Source of the DNA: Chloroflexota bacterium
GTDB taxonomy: Bacteria; Chloroflexota; Anaerolineae; SpSt-600
Reading direction: 5' to 3'
DNA: 6,371 nt
NCBI GenBank assembly: GCA_011041825.1
Contig: DRAO01000143.1
Span: forward strand, 1-6,371
Part shown: in pieces, positions 1-5,270 of the stretch
How the letters are laid out: every line of letters starts with the position of its first letter
How positions within the stretch are numbered: position 1 is the first letter of the stretch
Made by a program: the position numbers and the translations under genes
Notes under the pieces: model-generated
What the model was told of the DNA's origin: nothing
The model's input: only the letters and a program-made list of their open reading frames with translations
Databases searched by the model: none

Positions 1-732
1 AGGCCGGGGGGAGGGGGTGAGGGCCATCACGCTCTGCCAGTACATATTCGCCATCCGGGCGTAGACGGCAGGGTCTTCCACCAGGGGGCGGTCGAGCACG
101 GCCTGGGTTTCGGGGGAGATGTGGCCTTGCTCTATCACCTCCCGTCCGGCCTGGCGGGCAGCGCCGAGGTACCAATCGAACCGGCCTTTAAGGGCTTCTA
201 CCCGCAGGAGCTCGCCCCCGGCGCACAGGATCACCCCCGCCAGCTCCATATCGGGCGACTCGGTGAAGCGACGGAAGGTCTCCACCAGGCCGGAGAAGTG
301 GTGTCGCTCCGGGAAGCCGCAGTTGGAGATGAGCACCAGCTTCTTGGGCCAGGCTTCGGGATGGCGGGGCGGGTGGATATACTGACCACCTCGTTCCACA
401 ATGAAGGGCTGCATTAAAGGGATAAGTCGGTCCATAAAATCCTTCATTAACCCTGATACGGTGAACACATACAACGGCGTGGCGAAAACCACCACATCCG
501 CCTCCCGCACTTTCTCCAGGATTTCGGGCATATCGTCCTTGTGGATGCAGATGCCAGGGGTTTTGGTCCAGCAGGTGAAGCAGCCGGTGCAATGCTCGAT
601 GTGCTTGTCTTTGAGGTAAATGGTCTCGGTTTGGGCTCCGGCTTCCCTGGCCCCTTCCAGGAAGGGCTGAAGGATGCGGTCGGTGTTGCCCCTGGGGCCT
701 CTAGGGCTGCCGTTGATGGCCAGAACCTTCAT
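1..732 (-). CDS. Flavodoxin-family NAD(P)H-dependent oxidoreductase with Cys cluster (3' end outside window)
   Basis: My own translation of the minus strand gives 244 uninterrupted residues from ATG at 732; the C-terminus lies beyond the left edge. The N-terminus is a flavodoxin-like beta strand followed by a flavin phosphate-binding loop (GSPRGPRGNT, residues 8-17). A second conserved stretch, TPLYVFTVSG then LMKDFMDR (about residues 85-102), is typical of the NADPH-dependent FMN reductase / WrbA-like group. Residues 48-62 carry C48-x2-C51-x2-C54-x7-C62. This fits the compact CX2CX2CX4-7C motif described for archaeal iron-sulfur flavoproteins (Isf), where it binds a 4Fe-4S cluster, but many bacterial flavodoxin-family proteins have a similar motif whose cluster content is unproven. 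The start is fixed by a near-perfect ribosome binding site. The gene is divergent from the radical SAM operon. Likely a soluble cytoplasmic electron-transfer protein; physiological partner unknown. Confidence 0.88.
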   Translation of the reverse strand, partial: MKVLAINGSPRGPRGNTDRILQPFLEGAREAGAQTETIYLKDKHIEHCTGCFTCWTKTPGICIHKDDMPEILEKVREADVVVFATPLYVFTVSGLMKDFMDRLIPLMQPFIVERGGQYIHPPRHPEAWPKKLVLISNCGFPERHHFSGLVETFRRFTESPDMELAGVILCAGGELLRVEALKGRFDWYLGAARQAGREVIEQGHISPETQAVLDRPLVEDPAVYARMANMYWQSVMALTPSPRP

Positions 733-734
733 AA

Positions 735-743
735 TCACCTCCT
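735..743 (-). promoter_or_regulatory. Extended Shine-Dalgarno of the flavodoxin-family gene
   Basis: On the minus strand AGGAGGTGA matches nine bases of the usual complement of the bacterial 16S rRNA 3' end, with five bases between AGGAGG and the ATG at 732. This decides the start and predicts efficient translation. Confidence 0.85.
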
Positions 744-790
744 CTTTTATGTGTCCGCTTTCTTACTGCAACCCAGCAGTCATCCTCCCG

Positions 791-870
791 CTCGACGGTG
801 AACCGCCGAGCTATTTCAGCAAAGCCCTATTTGGGGCTGGGATTAGCCCACCAGGGCGGGCTTTCTCGCC
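791..870. other. GC-rich structured intergenic block, function unknown
   Basis: The block holds several inverted repeats. CTCG/CGAG arms (791-794 and 807-810) enclose CGG/CCG (796-798 and 803-805); read on the minus strand this makes an 8-bp stem with one G-T pair and a TTCA loop. AAAGCCC (821-827) is complementary to GGGCTTT (858-864). Inside that pair lie alternative small stems: AGCCC/GGGCT (823-827 with 834-838), TGGG/CCCA (838-841 with 847-850) and AGCCC/GGGCT (845-849 with 858-862). It could be a leader RNA of the flavodoxin gene with mutually exclusive folds, or an old terminator. It does not match any riboswitch I recognise, and there is no long T run on either strand. Confidence 0.35.
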
Positions 871-906
871 TACTAAACTGTCACAGACTCCAAAGCTACC
901 TCCTCC

Positions 907-935
907 TTGACTTACGGGGTAAATGGGAGTAAAAT
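907..935 (+). promoter_or_regulatory. Sigma-70-type promoter for the radical SAM operon
   Basis: TTGACT (907-912) and TAAAAT (930-935) each match five of six bases of the bacterial consensus and are 17 bases apart, the optimal spacing. Transcription would start near 942, giving a leader of roughly 90 bases that includes the stem-loop at 965-999. The -10 hexamer is the exact loop of a short inverted repeat (GGGAG 925-929, CTCCC 936-940), a possible operator. Confidence 0.75.
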
Positions 936-964
936 CTCCCCGTCCAATCGCACAGGGAAAGCTC

Positions 965-999
965 GTTTGTAGGGGGTAGCAGGGCTGCCGCCTACAAAC
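965..999 (+). repeat. Long stem-loop in the radical SAM operon leader
   Basis: The arms GTTTGTAGG (965-973) and CCTACAAAC (991-999) are perfectly complementary. After a single G/G mismatch (974 and 990) the stem continues with GGTAG (975-979) against CTGCC (985-989), with one G-T wobble, closing on a five-base loop. The result is 14 pairs in 15 positions, ending 35 bases before the start codon. No T run follows, so it is not a normal intrinsic terminator. It could be an mRNA-stabilising or regulatory leader structure, or one copy of a dispersed palindromic repeat; GTAGGGG...CCCTAC-type hairpins are common between genes in several thermophilic and anaerobic bacteria. Confidence 0.65.
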
Positions 1000-1034
1000 A
1001 AATTAACTAAAACCCCTTCACGGAGGTCGGTAAA

Positions 1035-2075
1035 ATGAAAGTGCTGCCGCCCGTTATGGTTAGCTTCTCCGTCACCCGTCGTTGCAACCTGAGATGTAAG
1101 CACTGCTACAGCGAATCGGTCGAAGAACCCCATCCTAACGACCTCTCCACCGAAGAGGCCAAGCGGGTCATCAGCGAAATCGCCGAGGCCGGAGCCAGGC
1201 TCATCATCTTCGACGGTGGCGAACCCTTGATGCGCCCTGACATCTACGAGCTCATAAGCCACGCCAGGGACGTGGGATTGCGCCCCCTGATGGGGACCAA
1301 TGCCACCCTCATCACCCCCGAAGTCGCCCGGAAGCTCAAGGAAGCCGGTCTGAGAGCCCTCGCTATCAGCCTCGATGGAGCCGACCCCAAGGCTCACGAC
1401 GAGTTCCGAGGTGTGGAAGGGGCCTGGGAGCAGACGATGATTGGAATCGAAAACGTCAAGAAAGCAGGCATCCCCTTCCAGATTGCCCCGACCCTCCGCC
1501 GAGGCCGGGTGGATGAGTGGCTTAAGGTGGCCGAGAAGGCCAAGGAACTGGGAGCTATGGCCGTAGAAGTCTTCGACTATGTATCCACAGGGCGTGGGGG
1601 AGAGAACCCTGACCTGGCTCTCACCACCGAGGAGCGCCGTCGCTTCGCCGAGCAGTACATCGCCCGTCAGCGTGCCGATGATATGGTTTACCGCTGCATC
1701 GCCATCCCCCACCTGTGGGTCGAAATCGAGCGCACCGTCCCCGAAGAGGAAGTGATGATGAAGTTCGTCCGCACCTGCTGCGGGGCCGGAATCCGCTACG
1801 CCTGCGTCCTCTACGATGGGACGGTTTACCCCTGTATGGTCCTCCAGGTGAAAGCCGGGGATGTGCGTGAGCAGAGCTTCGTTGACATCTGGTATAACTC
1901 CCCGGTCTTCGCCACCCTGAGGGATAGGGATAAGCTGGAAGGGAAGTGTGGAAGCTGCGAATGGCGTTACATCTGCGGTGGCGCACGGTGCAAGGCTTAC
2001 ATCGCTACCGGCAATATGATGGCAGAAGACCCCACTTGCTGGCTGGAAGGCGATGCACTGAAACGTTCTCCCTAA
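1035..2075 (+). CDS. Radical SAM/SPASM protein, NirJ/Ahb-like
   Basis: This 346-aa protein begins with the radical SAM cluster motif C17-x3-C21-x2-C24 (CNLRCKHC), followed by GGEP (61-64), which contacts SAM, and LSTEEAKRVI, RPDIYELISHA and ISLDGADPKAHDEFRG segments. These resemble NirJ (haem d1) and AhbC/AhbD (alternative haem synthesis) enzymes. The C-terminal half is a SPASM domain: C249-x12-G262-x4-C267, then C305, C308, C314, C319 and a final C335 in a DPTCW context, enough to bind auxiliary 4Fe-4S clusters. The spacing C308-x5-C314-x4-C319 differs from the usual CX5CX3C; the CGGCRA string common in NirJ-like proteins reads CGGARC here. The protein should be cytoplasmic and oxygen-sensitive. 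It heads the operon behind a strong promoter, with GGAGGT seven bases before ATG. The substrate cannot be read; peptide-modifying SPASM enzymes or tungsten-enzyme maturases are alternatives to a tetrapyrrole enzyme. Confidence 0.92.
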   Translation: MKVLPPVMVSFSVTRRCNLRCKHCYSESVEEPHPNDLSTEEAKRVISEIAEAGARLIIFDGGEPLMRPDIYELISHARDVGLRPLMGTNATLITPEVARKLKEAGLRALAISLDGADPKAHDEFRGVEGAWEQTMIGIENVKKAGIPFQIAPTLRRGRVDEWLKVAEKAKELGAMAVEVFDYVSTGRGGENPDLALTTEERRRFAEQYIARQRADDMVYRCIAIPHLWVEIERTVPEEEVMMKFVRTCCGAGIRYACVLYDGTVYPCMVLQVKAGDVREQSFVDIWYNSPVFATLRDRDKLEGKCGSCEWRYICGGARCKAYIATGNMMAEDPTCWLEGDALKRSP

Positions 2076-2090
2076 GAAAGGAGGGAAACT

Positions 2091-2660
2091 ATGGAGCTCC
2101 ACCGCCTTTCTGAAATAATCCCCGAACTGAGCCAAAGAGCCCTCCAGCAAGGCTGGAAGGTGCTCACCCGGGAAGGAGCCACGCTGGAGGTCAAGGTCGA
2201 GGGCGAACGCTATGTAGTTGACATCCGGGAACACACCGGCCCTATCCATTGGCCCTCCTTGCGGGATTGGATTAGGCAGTTCGACGGGCAGCGCAAGCTC
2301 ATCCTGCTGACGATGGGCTTCTTCCCCAAGAAGAGCATTTTGGAGCTGCTTAAGGACCCCCAGAGGGCAGGCCGTGTGAGCATCGTGGGAATGGGGCTTA
2401 GGGATTACTTCGATACCGAGTTCAAACCCCGCAAGCTCGGCCCTGCCTCTCCTCTTTTGGATGCGGTGGAAGAAGTCCTGGCCGGTAGGGGCATCTCCCT
2501 TCAAGCCATCACCTGCGATTACTGCTCCGAGCGCCCGTTGGCCGGGTGTGATGTGTGCGGCGCTCTCCTGTGCAAGAGCCATTTCATCCCCTGCCCCTTG
2601 TGCAACGCCCGACTCTGCCACCCCGATGTCAACGATTGCTACTTCAAACACCAGTGCTGA
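2091..2660 (+). CDS. Hypothetical protein with C-terminal Cys/His-rich metal-binding cluster
   Basis: I do not recognise the family of this 189-aa protein. Residues 1 to about 135 look like a mixed alpha/beta domain: a strand pair around 30-46 (TLEVKVEGERYVVDI), a helix near 56-65, a hydrophobic strand (KLILLTMGF, 69-77) and helices near 80-90 and 121-132. The last 48 residues are packed with metal ligands: C142, C145, C153, C156, C161, H164, C168, C171, C176, H177, C183, H187 and C189, mostly as CxxC pairs. That suggests two or three zinc sites, in the manner of treble-clef or B-box-like fingers, though iron-sulfur binding is possible. The gene starts 15 bases after the radical SAM stop, with AAAGGAGG (2077-2084) before ATG, so the two are almost certainly co-transcribed. 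A role as substrate or cofactor carrier, or as a regulator, would be guesswork. Confidence 0.85.
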   Translation: MELHRLSEIIPELSQRALQQGWKVLTREGATLEVKVEGERYVVDIREHTGPIHWPSLRDWIRQFDGQRKLILLTMGFFPKKSILELLKDPQRAGRVSIVGMGLRDYFDTEFKPRKLGPASPLLDAVEEVLAGRGISLQAITCDYCSERPLAGCDVCGALLCKSHFIPCPLCNARLCHPDVNDCYFKHQC

Positions 2661-2672
2661 GGGAGGTACTCG

Positions 2673-2921
2673 ATGCGCACGATGCCCTGGGACGAGAAGG
2701 TCTGGCAAGCCCTGAAGGACGCCATCACGCCGATGCCCCCCTTCGTGCGGGGCAAGGCTCTCAAGACCATCATCGAGGCCAGCGAGAAGGCTGCCCGTGA
2801 TAGGGGCTCCCCTCGTGTGGAGGAGCAGGACCTGGTGAAAGCGGCCAAGGAAAAAATCCCATCTGTAGCCAAGGGTCGTATGCTGGCGGCTTTGGCCGAG
2901 TATGGGATAAAGATAGAATGA
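2673..2921 (+). CDS. Stand-alone PCP_red (protochlorophyllide reductase 57 kDa subunit C-terminal-like) domain protein
   Basis: The 82 residues match what I know of the PCP_red domain found at the C-terminus of the ChlB/BchB subunit of dark-operative protochlorophyllide reductase. They show a tryptophan near the start (W6), the signature PPFVRGKA (22-29), a helix of the EASEKAARDRG type (35-45) and a closing EEQDLVKAAKE segment (50-60). In the reductase this helical domain lies against the tetrapyrrole-binding site. Here it is a separate small protein with an extra C-terminal helix (about 66-78). GGAGGT (2662-2667) lies five bases before the ATG and 12 bases separate it from the upstream gene, so it is the third gene of the operon. 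There are no cysteines, so it binds no cluster by itself. With a NirJ/Ahb-like enzyme two genes upstream, a tetrapyrrole-related accessory role is a fair inference. A different three-helix fold is the main alternative. Confidence 0.8.
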   Translation: MRTMPWDEKVWQALKDAITPMPPFVRGKALKTIIEASEKAARDRGSPRVEEQDLVKAAKEKIPSVAKGRMLAALAEYGIKIE

Positions 2922-2922
2922 A

Positions 2923-2939
2923 GCCGTTTTCCCGACGGC
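2923..2939. terminator. Possible weak terminator hairpin between convergent genes
   Basis: GCCGT (2923-2927) and ACGGC (2935-2939) form a five-pair stem with a seven-base loop, directly after the last stop codon of the plus operon and about 30 bases beyond the end of the opposing gene. Only scattered T residues follow on either strand, so intrinsic termination would be weak. Confidence 0.3.
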
Positions 2940-2970
2940 AGCAACATCTTGCCTTGAATGAGCTCTTGTA

Positions 2971-3801
2971 TCAGGGGTGAACCAGAGGGTTGAAATCCCC
3001 CATCGGGCCACGCCAGCGAGCTTTGCCCACCGTGCCTTGCCCCAACTGGATGGCCTCCTGCGGACATTGATGCAGACACCGCAGGCACAGGTAGCATCGG
3101 TCGCCAAAGCGTATCCGCCCATCCACAACCTGGATGTTGCCCGCCGGGCAGGCCCGGACACACAGGCGGCAGAGGTTGCAGCGCTCATCGGCGTAGAACT
3201 TGCCCCGCAGCCAAATAGCCATCCGGTCATAAAGTTTTATCCATAGCTTCTCGATAGTTTTACTGCCTGGGAGAGTAGGGAGTTGTATCTTGAATTCCGT
3301 CGGGTCATCACCCTGCTTTATAGCCAGGGCAATTTCCCCGATACGGCTGGCAAGCCTGTCCAATGGCTTAAGGTGGTTGTAATTCTTTTCGACCATCTTG
3401 CGCAGGAGCCAGGAATCCTTGGCAAGGAAAGGCAGGAGGTCAATGCCCGGCATATTCACCCCTGTCTCTCCCAATGGGATGTAGCCCTGCTCGGTGAGGC
3501 GGCGCAAGACACGCCGAGATGCTCCTGCGGCGAAAGCTCCTTTGGTGCAGAAGGCGAAAGCACCTCTGCCATCCCCTGGCGGCAGGGAGCGGATGTAAGC
3601 GGCAAGGGGAATGGGAGCTTCGCCTCCGTGCACCGGGAATCCCACCCCCAGGATGTCGAATGCCGGCAGTTTGTCAGGCGGCACCTGCTCAATAGAGCGC
3701 ACCAGCACTTCCAGAGGGAAGCGCTCCAGCCTACGGGCCAGGTAATGAGCTGCATAATGGGTGTTGCCTGTCCCACTGAAGTAGAGGATGAGAATCTGCA
3801 T
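2971..3801 (-). CDS. EFR1-type flavodoxin/ferredoxin fusion (flavodoxin domain plus two 4Fe-4S clusters)
   Basis: The chosen start gives 276 aa. The N-terminal domain is flavodoxin-like with an FMN phosphate loop FSGTGNT (residues 8-14) and a GFPVHGGEAP segment. The C-terminus is a bacterial-type double-cluster ferredoxin: C208-x2-C211-x2-C214-x3-C218-P and C236-x2-C239-x2-C242-x3-C246-P, both complete. The architecture matches the EFR1 family of anaerobes, which pass electrons between FMN and 4Fe-4S clusters in the cytoplasm; partners are usually unknown. The frame is open up to an ATG at 3855, but that lies inside the kinase gene and lacks a ribosome binding site. ATG at 3801 has AGGAGG nine bases upstream and begins exactly at the first flavodoxin strand (MQILILYFSGT). 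It follows the kinase gene by 31 bases and is probably co-transcribed with it. It converges on the radical SAM operon, to which it could supply electrons (inference). Confidence 0.92.
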   Translation of the reverse strand: MQILILYFSGTGNTHYAAHYLARRLERFPLEVLVRSIEQVPPDKLPAFDILGVGFPVHGGEAPIPLAAYIRSLPPGDGRGAFAFCTKGAFAAGASRRVLRRLTEQGYIPLGETGVNMPGIDLLPFLAKDSWLLRKMVEKNYNHLKPLDRLASRIGEIALAIKQGDDPTEFKIQLPTLPGSKTIEKLWIKLYDRMAIWLRGKFYADERCNLCRLCVRACPAGNIQVVDGRIRFGDRCYLCLRCLHQCPQEAIQLGQGTVGKARWRGPMGDFNPLVHP

Positions 3802-3810
3802 TGTCTCTTC

Positions 3811-3816
3811 CCTCCT
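3811..3816 (-). promoter_or_regulatory. Shine-Dalgarno deciding the EFR1-like start
   Basis: AGGAGG on the minus strand lies nine bases before ATG at 3801, in the gap after the kinase stop codon. It supports the shorter protein over the upstream in-frame ATG at 3855. Confidence 0.8.
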
Positions 3817-3832
3817 ACGGTTAGATAGAAGG

Positions 3833-5215
3833 CTATCCCGGAAATACAAACACAAATATTAAGTCATTCACGTTCGTATTTGTCGGACCAGTGATGAGGA
3901 GGTCGCCAAGCGCCTGGAGGAAATGGTAGGAGTCGTTATCCCGGAGGTAAGCCAAAGGCGAGAGGCCCTTTTCCTGGGCACGGCGGACGGTGGTGCCATC
4001 TATGATAGCTCCAGCGGCGTCGGTGGGGCCATCAGTGCCATCGGTGGCGAGGGTAACAACCGTGACGTTCTCCCAGCCATCTAAGGCTATGGCGGCAGCA
4101 AGGCCTAATTCCTGGTTGCGTCCGCCCCTGCCTCTGCCCGTGATAGTCACTGTGGTCTCGCCACCCAAGATGAGGCAGGCCGGGGGAGAGACGGGGTCAC
4201 CGTTGGCAGCCACACCCTTGCCCAACGCTGCCACAGCTTTGGCAACCTCTCGGGCCTCGCCTTCAAGGTAAGTGGTCAGGAGCATTGCAGTGAATCCGTG
4301 ACGCTCAGCTTCCTCCTTAGCAGCCAAGGCAGCGATGCGGTTATCAGCAATAACCACATTCTGCACCCGGTCGAATACGGGGTCACCAGGCTTAGGGGTT
4401 TCGGGTATCTCGCCCGCAAGGCCCCGGCGGAGCCGCCTTATCACGCTTTCCGGTACATCATCGAACAATTCGTATTTCTCCAGCACGGCCCAGGCATCGG
4501 CAAAGGTGGTAGTGTCTGGGGCGGTGGGACCGGAGGCGATGGTGTCCAGAGGGCTTCCCACAACATCGGAGAGGATTAAGCTGATGACGGTGGCGGGGTA
4601 GGCAGCACGGGCAAGCTGTCCACCTTTAAGGGCTGAGATATGCTTGCGGACGGCGTTTATTTCATTGATGGTGGCCCCACAGCGGAGGAGCACATCGGTA
4701 ACGGCTTTTTTATCGGCCAGGGTAATGCCTTCGGCGGGGAGGGGCATAAGGGCTGAGCCGCCGCCGGAAATGAGGGCGATGACCAAATCATCTTCCCCTA
4801 AAGGAGAGACGATTTCGATGATACGGCGGGCTCCTTCGAGCCCGGCCTCATTGGGCGTAGGATGGCCGGCCTGATTAATGCCGATGCGCTTTGGGGCGGG
4901 TTCGAGCACATAGCCTTCTTTGACGTTAACGAGCCCTTTGGTGATGCGGTCGCCCAGTATTTCCTCGACGGCAGCAGCCATAGGTGAGCCCGCTTTGCCC
5001 CCGCCCACCACCACGATGCGGTGGAAGCGATTCAAGTCATAGCGCTTCCCTGCCACCTCTAACACATCATCTTCCCGATGTAGCACTCGCCTCACCGCCT
5101 CTGTGGGGTCTACGGCTTTAAGGGCGGCTTTAATCACGGCCTCAATTATAGCTCCCTTGTCTTCCGATAAATGCAAAGGTGCCTTAATCACAGCCTTATT
5201 CTCTCTCTCTGCCAC
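3833..5215 (-). CDS. Glycerate 2-kinase, MOFRL family
   Basis: The 460-aa product carries the marks of the MOFRL-type glycerate kinases, which use ATP to convert D-glycerate into 2-phosphoglycerate. The N-terminal domain has VVVGGGKAGSPMA (68-80, with the conserved lysine K74), AGHPTPNEAG (116-125), ISGGGSALM (149-157) and NAVRKHISALKGGQLA (187-202), then LSDVVGSPLDTIASGPTAPD (215-234). The C-terminal MOFRL domain has GGETTVTI (351-358), GRGGRNQE (362-369), TDGTDGPTDAAGA (391-403) and the closing TGPTNTNVND (442-451). No key motif is missing. The start is a GTG at 5215, seven bases after AGGAGG; the first 20 or so residues are a charged extension before the usual start of the fold. The enzyme would feed glycerate from sugar-acid, serine or hydroxypyruvate breakdown into lower glycolysis. 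It lies 55 bases downstream of the solute-binding protein gene, which suggests coupling of uptake and catabolism. An older hydroxypyruvate reductase (TtuD) label for relatives is probably wrong. Confidence 0.95.
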   Translation of the reverse strand: MAERENKAVIKAPLHLSEDKGAIIEAVIKAALKAVDPTEAVRRVLHREDDVLEVAGKRYDLNRFHRIVVVGGGKAGSPMAAAVEEILGDRITKGLVNVKEGYVLEPAPKRIGINQAGHPTPNEAGLEGARRIIEIVSPLGEDDLVIALISGGGSALMPLPAEGITLADKKAVTDVLLRCGATINEINAVRKHISALKGGQLARAAYPATVISLILSDVVGSPLDTIASGPTAPDTTTFADAWAVLEKYELFDDVPESVIRRLRRGLAGEIPETPKPGDPVFDRVQNVVIADNRIAALAAKEEAERHGFTAMLLTTYLEGEAREVAKAVAALGKGVAANGDPVSPPACLILGGETTVTITGRGRGGRNQELGLAAAIALDGWENVTVVTLATDGTDGPTDAAGAIIDGTTVRRAQEKGLSPLAYLRDNDSYHFLQALGDLLITGPTNTNVNDLIFVFVFPG

Positions 5216-5220
5216 CTCTC

Positions 5221-5228
5221 CACCTCCT
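5221..5228 (-). promoter_or_regulatory. Shine-Dalgarno supporting the GTG start of glycerate kinase
   Basis: AGGAGGTG on the minus strand lies seven bases (counted from AGGAGG) before the GTG at 5215. No ATG in the same frame is close enough to use it, so the non-ATG start is well supported. Confidence 0.8.
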
Positions 5229-5270
5229 GTGAGGGTATGCCTTAAGAGGGGATATGCTCCTGTTTACATT

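Larger units (their letters stand above)
733..1034. other. Divergent intergenic region between the flavodoxin gene and the radical SAM operon
   Basis: These 302 bases hold no convincing gene on either strand. Moving rightward they contain the flavodoxin ribosome binding site, a GC-rich block with several possible hairpins (791-870), a strong rightward promoter (907-935), a 35-base stem-loop (965-999) and the ribosome binding site GGAGGT (1022-1027) for the radical SAM gene. I could not find a good leftward promoter. The best match, TTGCAG followed about 16 bases later by TAAAAG just before the flavodoxin gene, is poor and would start transcription inside the ribosome binding site. Confidence 0.8.

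Noticed and set aside
188..592. A 134-codon minus-strand open frame inside the flavodoxin-family gene
   Set aside because: It is in a different frame from the real gene, which translates cleanly from 732 to the window edge with flavodoxin motifs.
733..906. A riboswitch or tRNA gene in the divergent intergenic region
   Set aside because: No conserved core of a riboswitch class I know and no tRNA arms could be found; only generic GC-rich stems are present.
912..3230. A 772-codon open frame on the minus strand covering the whole radical SAM operon
   Set aside because: It lies antisense to three well-supported genes with ribosome binding sites and recognisable motifs, has no ribosome binding site or domain of its own, and its low-complexity composition is typical of an antisense shadow in GC-rich DNA.
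3283..3828. A 181-codon plus-strand open frame
   Set aside because: It is antisense to the EFR1-like gene, whose cluster and FMN motifs are intact; no family resemblance is seen in the plus-strand product.
3802..3855. An 18-residue N-terminal extension of the EFR1-like protein starting at 3855
   Set aside because: It would overlap the end of the kinase gene, lacks a ribosome binding site and would place extra residues before the first flavodoxin strand.
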